From positions 1,860,001 to 1,924,000 of the forward strand of contig OY968767.1 of the NCBI GenBank assembly GCA_963695375.1: a stretch of 64,000 bases of DNA, in the 5' to 3' direction. The notes under the pieces were generated by a model. That model saw nothing but the letters and a program-made list of their open reading frames with translations, did no database searches and was not told where the DNA came from. Each line of letters begins with the position of its first letter. Positions within the stretch are counted from its first letter, which is position 1. Position numbers and translations under genes: made by a program. The stretch comes from JACCVL01 sp963695375. GTDB taxonomy: Bacteria > Actinomycetota > Actinomycetes > Propionibacteriales > Nocardioidaceae. Shown one piece after another: positions 25,576-33,570 of the stretch.

Positions 25576-25718
25576 CTCAGGTCCCAACTGATCGTTGAAC
25601 TCGGACGCTACGCCAGGAGACAGATCGCCGGACGAGCTGCTGCGGTTTCACACTCGCTGGGCATGAGCAGGACGCCGCCTTCTCCGCACCCGCGCAATCG
25701 GCGATCGTCCATGGTTCA

Positions 25719-25985
25719 TCATCGAGGTTGAGTCACCCGCTCGGTCGACGTGCTCGCGTCGCGGTCCCCCGCGGCGGCTTCGTCCGATTCCCAGCGAAGC
25801 AGATCCCCCGGTTGGCAATCCAGCGCCTCGCATAGCGCGGCTAGCGTGGTGAAGCGCACGGCCTTGGCCCGTCCGTTCTTGAGGACCGCAAGATTCGCCG
25901 ACGTGATGCCGACGCGATCCGCGAGCGTGCCGACCGCCATCTTGCGCCGGGCGAGCATCACGTCGATGTCGACGATGATCGCCAT
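25719..25985 (-). CDS. XRE-family HTH regulator (YozG-like)
   Basis: An 88-residue Cro/CI-type helix-turn-helix protein: 'MLARRKMAVGTLADRVGITS' (helices 1-2), 'ANLAVLKNGRAKAVRFTTLA' (recognition helix), and 'ALCEALDCQPGDLLRWE', the standard ending of this family. The C-terminal ~18 residues are disordered. It starts immediately after the stop of the DUF2975 gene (TGA directly followed by ATG), so the two are co-translated; this pair is a recurring module. It probably controls its own operon through the AT-rich inverted repeat at 26517-26547. Confidence 0.88.
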   Translation of the reverse strand: MAIIVDIDVMLARRKMAVGTLADRVGITSANLAVLKNGRAKAVRFTTLAALCEALDCQPGDLLRWESDEAAAGDRDASTSTERVTQPR

Positions 25986-26492
25986 TCAGATCACCTCATC
26001 GAGCTCGGACTGCAGATGCCGAGCCTGCGAGTCAAGGGTGACCGCCTGCGCCAGCAGAGCCCTCATGACGTACACGACAAGAGCTACCCCCGCCACCACG
26101 AGCGCCAGACCGCAGATCAACCCGACGAGTCCCGGAGCAATCTCGTCGCCCGGTGTGGCGTGATTGGCGAATCGAGCCACCACGGCGACGGAGAAGACGA
26201 GCACTGCGGCCGCAGCGATGGCGCTGATCACCATGTCGACATAACGGAAGGCCGCAGCAGAGAAGACCGTGCCTCGACGCACCATCGTCAGCAGCCGCCA
26301 GATGCACACCCCGACGACCTGCAAGGTGAGGACGCCGAGGACGCCGATCACGACCAGCGAGACACTGATCCCGGTCGGCTCCTCGTCGGTGTCCAGCCAC
26401 AGCAGAGCCACCATCCCTACCTGCACCACCAGCGACCCCGTCAGCGCGATGGCGATCACCACCCGCAGCGCAGCCAGCGCTCCACTACTCAT
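25986..26492 (-). CDS. DUF2975 membrane protein
   Basis: A 168-residue integral membrane protein with four hydrophobic helices (~7-30, ~43-66, ~85-110, ~120-145). The segment between helices 2 and 3, 'RRGTVFSAAAFRYVDMV', is the conserved mark of DUF2975. The function is unknown; the family is nearly always followed by a YozG-like HTH, as here. ATG 26492 follows GAGGGGA. The upstream ~60 bp is markedly AT-rich for this genome and holds nested inverted repeats. Confidence 0.85.
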   Translation of the reverse strand: MSSGALAALRVVIAIALTGSLVVQVGMVALLWLDTDEEPTGISVSLVVIGVLGVLTLQVVGVCIWRLLTMVRRGTVFSAAAFRYVDMVISAIAAAAVLVFSVAVVARFANHATPGDEIAPGLVGLICGLALVVAGVALVVYVMRALLAQAVTLDSQARHLQSELDEVI

Positions 26493-26516
26493 CGAGCGTC
26501 CCCTCTTTTCGGTCGT

Positions 26517-26547
26517 ATATCAATAAGAGCTTATCGTTAGTCGATAT
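26517..26547. promoter_or_regulatory. Nested AT-rich inverted repeats before the DUF2975-XRE operon (candidate operator/promoter)
   Basis: ATATC (26517-26521) pairs with GATAT (26543-26547), and inside it ATAAG (26523-26527) pairs with CTTAT (26530-26534). It lies 25-55 bp upstream of the DUF2975 ATG in a strikingly AT-rich patch, as expected for the operator of the small XRE protein encoded in the same operon. The binding is inference. Confidence 0.45.
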
Positions 26548-26831
26548 CTACGCGCAAGACGTCTGCGACGTCGTGGGCGCCAAGCCGATCGCCTTCGGAC
26601 GCCGAGGAGTCGCGCGGATCACGGCAGCGAGAGGGCCGACGACGAGCATGTGGGTCCTGACTACAGGTGCTTCAGGGTGACTGTGGTGACCACCCTCTGA
26701 GTGATGCGATCGCATTTGGTCGCACCACGGGTCGTGCCACCGGGTCAAGACCCATGTGTGCGCGGACTGCGGGGGCGCCCGTCCTGGTGTCGTGCCGATT
26801 CGTACCGCCAGTCAGGCGTGGGCCCGGCAGT

Positions 26832-27377
26832 TCAGGTCGGTACGCGGACGGCGAAGCCTTCGTAGGTCGCTACTACGCCGTCGGTGTCCACGTCGAGCAC
26901 GAATGCGCCGTGGGTTGGATCGCTGTACTCCCAGTGCCGTTCTCCCAGCCTCCGGTACGTCTGGTCGACACGGAACACGCGCAGCGTGGGTACCTCCACC
27001 CAGGCAACCGGTGCTGTGCGACGGTCGTCGATCTTCAGACTGGCCAGTCGGCGGATCGGAAACGTGTTGGTCAATGGGGTAGCAGCAATGTCGACGTCGA
27101 TGCATCCATCCAGGTCACGTCGTTCCGTGCCGTCGACAGTCCAGCGACGAGCGGGGCTGGCTCCAAGGTCCAGGGTGGTCTCGCCACGATCGGAGACCGC
27201 GCGCACGTGGACGGCGCGGGTCACCCAGTGCTCGTCAAGGTCAACGCGGAACCAGCACGCCAGAGTGTCCTCGCCGACGAGCACCTCGGCACCGTGCACG
27301 GTCCAGCCCGTGCTCGTGTGGCGGACGGAGCCCAGGCTGTGTCCGTCGCTCTCATCGTCACGTCGCCAGGCGTACAT
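26832..27377 (-). CDS. Putative glycolipid-binding protein (DUF1089/Glycolipid_bind)
   Basis: A 181-residue protein of the Glycolipid_bind family. 'YAWRRDDESDGHSLGSVRHT' at the start, 'RRDLDGCIDVDIAATPLTNT' with 'FPIRRL' in the middle and 'YRRLGERHWEYSDP' near the end are the family's conserved blocks. The exact ligand is unknown. The ATG at 27377 is used because the family begins with Met-x-x-W-R-R; the 24 upstream codons do not match. There is a ~280-bp stretch (26548-26831) after it without a recognisable gene. Confidence 0.72.
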   Translation of the reverse strand: MYAWRRDDESDGHSLGSVRHTSTGWTVHGAEVLVGEDTLACWFRVDLDEHWVTRAVHVRAVSDRGETTLDLGASPARRWTVDGTERRDLDGCIDVDIAATPLTNTFPIRRLASLKIDDRRTAPVAWVEVPTLRVFRVDQTYRRLGERHWEYSDPTHGAFVLDVDTDGVVATYEGFAVRVPT

Positions 27378-27557
27378 GAGTCCAACATATTGGCCGAGAT
27401 TGGTGTCGGAGCAGATGTACCCATGACCTGAAACAGCCGCTGATTGCAACCTCTCTCCTCACGCAACGAAAGTCGTTCTCGTCGGCTGCACAGGGATCGC
27501 CCGGTCATCCGCACTCACGTGCAGTCGGCTGCTCGGCCAGCATGCGATTCTGGTCGC

Positions 27558-28085
27558 GTGCCCGAGCCGTTCGCCCACATCCTCGAGGGCGGCCACCCCA
27601 ACTCCCTCGGCCGGACCCATGAGGTCGTCGCCACAGTGCTCGCCGATCAGGCTCGCCTGGAGGAGCTGTTCGAGACGATGGCCAGCGCCGACGAGGTCGT
27701 CCGGCTGCGAGGTGGAGACGCGCTCGAGAAGGTGTGTCGTCAGCAACCGGGGTGGTTCCTGCCGCACGTTGACCGCCTGCTCGGCGACCTCGGGCTGATC
27801 GAGCAACCGTCGGTTCAGTGGCATGTCGCCCAGATGCTGCAGCACCTGCGGGACGGCCTTTCCGATGAACAAGCGCAACGGGCCATCGTGTTGCTCCAGC
27901 ACAATCTGACCAGGTCGACGGACTGGATCGTTCTCAACGTCACCATGGACGTCTTGACTCAGTGGGCGGATGGTGACCCGATCCTGACAAGCTGGCTCAT
28001 GCCCGAGCTCGAGCGTCTCGGTGAGGATGAGCGCAGATCGGTCGCCAAGCGCGCCGCGAAGCGCCTGGCCGAGCTGTCGGGATGA
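27558..28085 (+). CDS. HEAT-like helical-repeat protein, hypothetical
   Basis: A 175-residue all-helical protein. Blocks such as 'ASADEVVRLRGGDALEKVCR', 'QWHVAQMLQHLRDGLSDEQA' and 'WIVLNVTMDVLTQWA' resemble HEAT/armadillo repeats, as found in phycobilisome-lyase-like and DNA-repair-like scaffold proteins. No catalytic residues are apparent. The GTG at 27558 gives a clean N-terminus 'VPEPFAHILEGGHPNSLGRT'. It precedes the VOC gene by 42 bp. Confidence 0.6.
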   Translation: MPEPFAHILEGGHPNSLGRTHEVVATVLADQARLEELFETMASADEVVRLRGGDALEKVCRQQPGWFLPHVDRLLGDLGLIEQPSVQWHVAQMLQHLRDGLSDEQAQRAIVLLQHNLTRSTDWIVLNVTMDVLTQWADGDPILTSWLMPELERLGEDERRSVAKRAAKRLAELSG

Positions 28086-28127
28086 ACCGACTGGTCTGGA
28101 AGTGGCCCGACTGGCTAACGTTCGAGC

Positions 28128-28565
28128 GTGGCCATCACACTCGAGAACGTCGGCATCGCCGTCCGCGACCTCGAAGCTGCGATCGCCTTCTTCACCGACC
28201 TCGGGCTCACCGTCCTCGGCCGTGACACGGTCAGTGGAGAGTGGGCCGAGACCGCTGTCGGTCTCGACGGCAACCACGCCAAGATCGCCATGCTCCAGAC
28301 GCCAGACGGCCAGGGTCGCCTCGAGCTCTTCGAGTACATCCACCCCGACGCGATCGAGACCAGGCCGACCCTGCCCAACGAGATCGGCATGCATCGCGTC
28401 GCCTTCTCGGTCGACGACCTGGACGGGGCACTCGAGATCGCCGCGCGGCACGGCTTCCACCCGCTGCGCGGCGTGGCGACCTACGAGGACATCTACCGGC
28501 TCACCTACGTCCGCGGCCCCAGCGGCATCCTCGTGATGCTCGCCGAGGAGCTGAACAAGATCTGA
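28128..28565 (+). CDS. VOC family protein, methylmalonyl-CoA-epimerase/glyoxalase-like
   Basis: A 145-residue vicinal-oxygen-chelate protein with two modules: 'ITLENVGIAVRDLEAAIAFF' and 'HRVAFSVDDLDGALEIAARH'. 'RLELFEYIHP' and 'YVRGPSGILVMLAEEL' supply the Glu residues that often bind the metal. Members of this form are commonly annotated as glyoxalase/bleomycin-resistance proteins; the substrate is unknown. GTG start 28128. It is the third VOC-type sequence in 9 kb. Confidence 0.82.
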   Translation: MAITLENVGIAVRDLEAAIAFFTDLGLTVLGRDTVSGEWAETAVGLDGNHAKIAMLQTPDGQGRLELFEYIHPDAIETRPTLPNEIGMHRVAFSVDDLDGALEIAARHGFHPLRGVATYEDIYRLTYVRGPSGILVMLAEELNKI

Positions 28566-28998
28566 CCGTGGATCGACTGTGGTGGACAGGGCGAGTGGCG
28601 GCAGCCGCTGATCGCCATTTCTCATCAGTGAGCCCTGCCTCGTTACTGGCTGCGCCAGCATCCGTGACCTCGTCTGCAGATCACGCGGATTGCACCTACG
28701 GCCGGTGTGCTTGTTTCGAGTCAACCGATTCTGACGGCACCAGTGGCCAGTGCCCCATCGCGGACGGGGCTCCTGAAGGCTGATCGATGGTGGCCAGCGT
28801 CCACGAGCACGCATCGACGCTGGACGGTGGTTGTCGACGCGGTGAAGGCAGCGCCGCAACGGCGCAGCATTCTCCTGCCGATGGCCGCGGCCGATGGCCA
28901 AAGGTCGCACAACGTCCCGGTGCGAGTTGACGGGTGTCCCTGGTGCCCGTGATGCCAGGCGGCGGACCCTCAGGTCACCATGCTGAAGGGACACCGCC
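28566..28998. other. Intergenic stretch without a recognised gene
   Basis: About 430 bp between the VOC gene and the membrane-protein gene at 28999. Short open frames exist but none has a family-like sequence or a convincing ribosome site. The promoter of the two-component operon should lie near its right end. Confidence 0.5.
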
Positions 28999-29670
28999 AT
29001 GACACTCACCCTCCAACCCCCGGCAACCGACCTGAAGAAGCCGGCCTGGCTGCTCATCGCCACGCTGCCGGCGTACGTCGCGTACCTCGCCCTCGCCGTC
29101 GCGACGATCGCCCAGGAGAGCCACACCTCGTCCGACTTGACGCCCGCGGAGATCGACCAGCTCGGCGTCGCCTGGTTGGCGGTTCACGTGCTCTGGGTCG
29201 TCCCGCCGCTGCTCGCGGCCGTTGGCCTAGTGGGTGTGGCGCGCAGGATTCCCGGCCGGTTGCCCCGCTTCGTCCCGGCGTTCGCCGCGGTCACGGTCGC
29301 GTTTCTCACGACGTACCTGGTGGTCAACGTCCTCGCGCTCCGAAGCGACGCCACAACCTGGGGCGAGAGCGCGCTGTATCCGTGGTCTCCGCTGGCTAGC
29401 CTCCTCGCTGGGTGGTTCGGGGTTCACCTGGCCACCCTGTCCGTGGTCGCAGCGCTGGTGAAGGCTGGGATCGCGAAGACGACCGCTCTCGTCGTGGGCG
29501 GGCTCTACGCGCTCTACGTCGTATTCGAGATCCTGGTGTACCTGCCCGTGCTCTTCGGACCGAGCACGTTCGCCGGATTCCTGGGCGGCGCGCCGCCGTT
29601 TCTGCTCGGGATCTTCTGGGCAGTCCTTGGTGGTGGTCTCCTGAAGTCGCGGATACCTTCCGAGGGATGA
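28999..29670 (+). CDS. Multi-pass membrane protein co-encoded with a two-component system
   Basis: A 223-residue hydrophobic protein with about six transmembrane segments (~17-38, ~55-78, ~92-112, ~125-150, ~158-180, ~190-212). No family is recognised. The ATG 28999 has AAGGGAC upstream. Its stop overlaps the ATG of the histidine kinase (ATGA at 29667-29670), so all three genes at 28999-32068 are translationally coupled. A role as a sensor partner or as a target of the system is possible but unproven. Confidence 0.65.
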   Translation: MTLTLQPPATDLKKPAWLLIATLPAYVAYLALAVATIAQESHTSSDLTPAEIDQLGVAWLAVHVLWVVPPLLAAVGLVGVARRIPGRLPRFVPAFAAVTVAFLTTYLVVNVLALRSDATTWGESALYPWSPLASLLAGWFGVHLATLSVVAALVKAGIAKTTALVVGGLYALYVVFEILVYLPVLFGPSTFAGFLGGAPPFLLGIFWAVLGGGLLKSRIPSEG

Positions 29671-31415
29671 CCGTCCTGCCCGTCTCCCTGGCGGTCGGCT
29701 CGCCCTCGTGGCGGATCGGCCGCGTGGGCGCGCTGGTCGCCGTGGGCCTGTGCGCCGCGCTCTTCCTTCTGGGCCTGGTGCTGTGGGCCCGCGACACGTC
29801 CTTGGCCGTCGAGGAATGGGTGCTACCGGGCTCGTGGTCCGAGGCCGACCTGCGACGCGTTGCGTCCGAGGCAGGCCTTCCGCTGTCCACGATCACGGCA
29901 TGCCTCATGTTGCTCGAGGTCATCGCCGCGACTTCCGGTCTCGTCGCCGCGATGCTGCTGCTGCGCGGCGAGCCGTCGTGGTTCCGCGTCTACACAGCCG
30001 TGGCACTGGCGCTGTGGGTCACGCTCGGCGGCGCGATGGCGTTCGTCTTCGCCGAGACGTTCGGCGCGTGGGCCCTCGGAGCGCAGGGCCTCGGCTGGGT
30101 GGCGGTGTTCTCGATCGCCTACCTCTTCCCGGACGGGATGTTCGTGCCGCGCTGGACTCGCTGGGCGATGCTCGCCTGGGCGGCGTACCTTCCGGTGCTC
30201 GCCGTCCTGTACGCCCTGGGGTACGAGTCGGATCCCGACGCTGTCGTCGAGGTGGTGCCGCCGCTCGTCCTCTTCGCGACCAGCGTCGTCGCTGCCGTGT
30301 ACCGCTACCGCCACGTGTCCACGCCGGAGCAGCGCCAGCAGACCCGAGGACTCGTCACGGCCGTCGTGTTCTGGCTGGTCGTGGCCGTAGTGAGCGTCCT
30401 TCCACCACTGCGCCAGCTGGTGCGTGAGGAGACGGTCGCTGGGCTGATTGCGAACGGCCTCGTCCAGCTCGCCGGCTACCTCGCCGTCGCCCTGATCCCG
30501 ACATCGATCGCCGTCGCGGTTCTGCGGCACCGCCTCTACGACCTCGACGTGTGGGTGGGCCGCACCCTGGTGTACGCGGGGCTGACGCTGATCCTGACCT
30601 CGGTGTACGCGGCCGTCGCGGCTCTGGGCGGGCTGGCGTGGCCGGGCAGGTCGCTGGCTGGCCCACTGGCCGCAGTCGTGGTGCTCGCGGTCCTGCTTCA
30701 TCCGCTGCGACTGCGTCTGCAGCGCCGGGTCGACAGATTCGTCTACGGGCACAGCCTGGAGCCCAGGGCACTGCTTGCCGATCTTCGCCGGTCTCGGGAG
30801 CGGATCCTGGTCGCTCGCGAGGACGAGCGACGGCGTCTGCAGCGAGACCTGCACGACGGTTTGGGGCCGACGTTGGCGAGCCTCTACCAACGCGTTGACG
30901 CGGCCCGGTCGCTGGTCGCCACCGACCCAGCCGCCGCCGACAGGTTGCTGGCCGAGGTGGGCACACAGACGCGCTCGGTGATCGGTGACATTCGCGGCCT
31001 GGTGCAGGCTCTTCGACCACCAGAGCTCGACCAGCTCGGGCTTGTCGACTCGATCGAGTCGGCGGCCTCGCGTTTCGACGGGCTCTCCGTGTCCGTGACC
31101 GGCGACATCGGGGGGCTTCCCCCGGTGGTGGAGATCGCGGCGTACCGCATCGCGACCGAGGCGCTGACCAACGTGGCCCGCCATGCCGAGGCGCACACCG
31201 CTCGCGTGAAGCTCGCCAGAAGCGGTGACACCCTGCTGGTCACCGTCACCGACGATGGGCGGTGGCACGCCGGCGGTGCGGCCGGTGCTGAGGGCATCGG
31301 TGTGCGGTCGATGCGAGAACGAGCCGACGAGCTGGGCGGCGAGCTCGAGCTCCGCAGCCTGGACGGCGGGGGCACCCAGGTGCTCGCCGTCCTCCCACTG
31401 GGGGTGGAAGCGTGA
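29667..31415 (+). CDS. NarL-type membrane sensor histidine kinase
   Basis: A 582-residue sensor kinase. The N-terminal ~370 residues contain about nine hydrophobic segments without an obvious extracytoplasmic sensor domain; then comes the HisKA_3 dimerisation helix with the phospho-acceptor His396 in 'DERRRLQRDLHDGLGPTLAS', and the HATPase domain with N-box 'EALTNVARHAEA' and 'GIGVRSMRERADELGG'. It should phosphorylate the response regulator that follows. The ATG at 29667 overlaps the stop of the upstream membrane protein (ATGA), and its own stop overlaps the regulator's GTG (GTGA). The membrane part suggests sensing within the bilayer or through the 28999 protein. Confidence 0.9.
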   Translation: MTVLPVSLAVGSPSWRIGRVGALVAVGLCAALFLLGLVLWARDTSLAVEEWVLPGSWSEADLRRVASEAGLPLSTITACLMLLEVIAATSGLVAAMLLLRGEPSWFRVYTAVALALWVTLGGAMAFVFAETFGAWALGAQGLGWVAVFSIAYLFPDGMFVPRWTRWAMLAWAAYLPVLAVLYALGYESDPDAVVEVVPPLVLFATSVVAAVYRYRHVSTPEQRQQTRGLVTAVVFWLVVAVVSVLPPLRQLVREETVAGLIANGLVQLAGYLAVALIPTSIAVAVLRHRLYDLDVWVGRTLVYAGLTLILTSVYAAVAALGGLAWPGRSLAGPLAAVVVLAVLLHPLRLRLQRRVDRFVYGHSLEPRALLADLRRSRERILVAREDERRRLQRDLHDGLGPTLASLYQRVDAARSLVATDPAAADRLLAEVGTQTRSVIGDIRGLVQALRPPELDQLGLVDSIESAASRFDGLSVSVTGDIGGLPPVVEIAAYRIATEALTNVARHAEAHTARVKLARSGDTLLVTVTDDGRWHAGGAAGAEGIGVRSMRERADELGGELELRSLDGGGTQVLAVLPLGVEA

Positions 31416-32068
31416 GCGTGCAGGTCCTGGTCGTGGACGACCATCCGTTCTACCGCGAAGGGCTCAAGACCCTCTTGGGGGTGCGGTCGGCGCAGGTCGA
31501 GGTCGTGGGCGAGGCGGCGACCGGCGAGGCGGCCGTCGAGCTGTGCGCCACCGTGCAACCTGATGTGGTTCTCATGGACCTCCAGATGCCGGGCATGGGT
31601 GGTCTCGAGGCCACGCGGCAGATCGTCGCGGCGCATCCGTCGGTGGCCGTCGTAGTCCTGACCATGCACGACGACGACTCCGTGTTGCCGGCACTCCGAG
31701 CCGGTGCCCGCGGCTACCTGCTGAAGGACGCTGGCGTCGACGAGGTCGTCAGGGCGATCGCAGCGGTGCACTCGGGACAGTCGGTCCTAGCGCCGCAGGC
31801 AGCCGACCGGGTCAAGAGGCAACTCACGGACCCAGCGACCACGAGCCGACCCTTCCCTCAGCTCACCGAGCGCGAGCACGACATCTTGGCCCAGATCGTT
31901 CATGGCAGCTCGACCCTCGAGATCGCGCGCAGCCTGAAGCTCTCCGACAAGACCGTGCGCAACTACGTCTCGAACATTTTGACCAAGCTGCAGGTCCGTG
32001 ACCGCACCCAGCTCGTCGTCAGAGCGCGCGAGGCGGGCTATCAGGCTGATGGAACTGGCGCTTTATAG
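31412..32068 (+). CDS. NarL/FixJ-family response regulator
   Basis: A 218-residue transcription factor. The receiver domain begins 'VQVLVVDDHPFYREGLKTLL', and the phosphorylation site is Asp56 in 'VVLMDLQMPGMGGLEATR'. The conserved Thr ('VVLTMHDDD') and Lys ('GYLLKDAG') are present. A LuxR-type HTH follows at ~155-210 ('LTEREHDILAQIVHGSSTLE', 'KTVRNYVSNILTKLQVRDR'). It is coupled to the kinase by a GTGA overlap. Targets are unknown; the upstream membrane-protein gene is a natural candidate for autoregulation. Confidence 0.92.
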   Translation: MSVQVLVVDDHPFYREGLKTLLGVRSAQVEVVGEAATGEAAVELCATVQPDVVLMDLQMPGMGGLEATRQIVAAHPSVAVVVLTMHDDDSVLPALRAGARGYLLKDAGVDEVVRAIAAVHSGQSVLAPQAADRVKRQLTDPATTSRPFPQLTEREHDILAQIVHGSSTLEIARSLKLSDKTVRNYVSNILTKLQVRDRTQLVVRAREAGYQADGTGAL

Positions 32069-32447
32069 AACCGCTGGACCGACAGACGACGGCTGGCGCG
32101 CTGGACCCTCCTGGCTTGTCGGTGCAGCGGATTGACCCTTTCCTGGCGCCTGGCCGGTGGGCATCACCCCACGCGGAACCTCGATGTCGTAGTTCTGACC
32201 GCACCCGCCCTGACCTGCGCAGACAACGGGACTTGGCCAGCTGGCCGCGCTGGGACCGCGCTCTCGAGGTGGTCAGACAACCCTGCGGGCGATGATCACC
32301 AGTCGAACTCGAGCTCATCGACGATCGGACCCGCCACGAGGTGTGAGGCGGGAGGTGGACAGTCCCGTTAGGGCTTCCGCCCGTGCATCTCCCGACCTTG
32401 CCCGGTGTCCGGCCCAGATGTCGGGGGACAGGCATAGCCTGCCGAGC
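32069..32447. other. Intergenic stretch without a recognised gene
   Basis: About 380 bp after the response regulator. A short frame around 32215-32290 reads 'RRQRDLASWPRWDRALEVV', which looks like protein but has no family I can name; it may be one more gene scrap. No RNA gene is seen. Confidence 0.4.
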
Positions 32448-33156
32448 ATGACGCGGTACGTGGACGAGGACATGGAGGGCGCGGAGTTCCGCGAGTGCAA
32501 CCTGAACAGCACCCGTCTGATCGGCGTGATCATGCAGGACGCCGTCATCGACGGGCTGGTGACGAACCTCGTCGTGAACGGCGTCGAGGTCATGGCGTAC
32601 GTCGAGGCCGAGCTCGACCGTCGTCACCCAGTCCGTCGGCTCATCCGGTCGGACGACTTGGCCGACCTGCGTCGAGCATGGTGTGCAGCTGCGCACCGAC
32701 TGGGCGGCGACCGTGGCGCGGCTGCGGGAGTCGCCCGGCATCGAGCACCAGAGCGTCAACGGCGAGTGGTCGGCTGTGCAGACGCTGCGCCACCTGGTCT
32801 TCGTCCACGACTCGTGGTTTCGACGCTGTTGCCTCGGGTCCACCGATCTGTTCACTCCGATGGGTCTGGGCATCGAGTCCGTACCCAGCCGCGAGGAGCA
32901 GGGGCTCGACCCGTCGGCGGACCCGACGCTCGACGAGGTGCTCACGATCAGGGACGAACAGACGACGGAGCTGGAGCGCTGGCTGGACGCCGCGACTGCC
33001 GATCAGCTCCAGGAGCCGGCACCGATCCCCGACAACGAGATGTGGCCGCCGTACGCACGCGGGCGATCGGTGCGGCAGTGTCTGGGCACGGTGCTTGGCG
33101 AGGAGTTCGAGCACCACCAGTTCTGCGTGCGCGACCTCGCCCTCATCGAGAGCTAG
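32448..33156 (+). pseudogene. DinB-family protein with pentapeptide-like N-terminus, frameshifted
   Basis: Two overlapping frames make one protein. From ATG 32448, 'MTRYVDEDMEGAEFRECNLN' and 'DGLVTNLVVNGVEVMAYVEA' run to 'DLADLRRAW' at ~32674; the rest of the family sequence continues in the next frame from 'VQLRTDWAATVARLRESPGI' through 'GEWSAVQTLRHLVFVHDSWF' to 'VLGEEFEHHQFCVRDLALI'. One extra base in 'catggtgtgcag' explains the shift. The DinB metal histidines (HLVFVHD and EHH) are kept, so a sequencing error or a very recent mutation is possible. If intact it would be a ~235-residue metal-dependent transferase of mycothiol-type chemistry. Confidence 0.72.
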
Positions 33157-33471
33157 GTCGCTGGTTCATGCTTATCCCGCGCTGGTGACACGCAGCGTGC
33201 GGAGCGACTTGGTGAATCGAGACTGGGCGAATGTCACCCGCCCTCAGGTTCCGAGCGGTTCCGCCAAGCACGACGACTTCACTTGTTGGCTGAATGCCCG
33301 AACGTCCTGGCGGGTGGTCCCCGTGGAGTGCAGGACTCTGCCCACATCCCGCGGGCCAGCCGCCGCTCTCGACGGTGCACGAGAGCGCTCGAACGGATCA
33401 CGCGAATCTCATCCAAGCACTCTTGCTGGGCCGCGCGAGGGCCGCACAGGGGTGCGCTTGACCAACCGCGA
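33157..33471. other. Intergenic stretch without a recognised gene
   Basis: About 315 bp between the DinB gene and the glnA1 terminator. No frame has a family-like sequence and no tRNA or repeat is seen. It marks the right edge of the accessory stretch. Confidence 0.45.
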
Positions 33472-33519
33472 CCCCTGACCTGAGAGGCTCGGAGAGTCGG
33501 GTTCTGATCCGGTCAGGGG
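33472..33519 (-). terminator. Candidate terminator of glnA1
   Basis: CCCCTGACC (33472-33480) and GGTCAGGGG (33511-33519) form a 9-bp perfect stem ~50 bp downstream of the glnA1 stop codon. The loop is 30 nt and there is no T-run, so it is only a candidate. Confidence 0.4.
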
Positions 33520-33570
33520 CTGTTCTTGATGGTTTCACCCGGCAGGAGCCGCAGTTGCACCCTCGCGAAC

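Noticed and set aside
26704..26715. Perfect 12-bp palindrome ATGCGATCGCAT between the DUF2975 operon and the glycolipid-binding gene
   Set aside because: It is short and downstream rather than upstream of the nearest starts. One such site can occur by chance in 64 kb.
26548..26831. Possible small genes between the DUF2975 operon and the glycolipid-binding gene
   Set aside because: The short frames there lack ribosome sites and family-like sequence.
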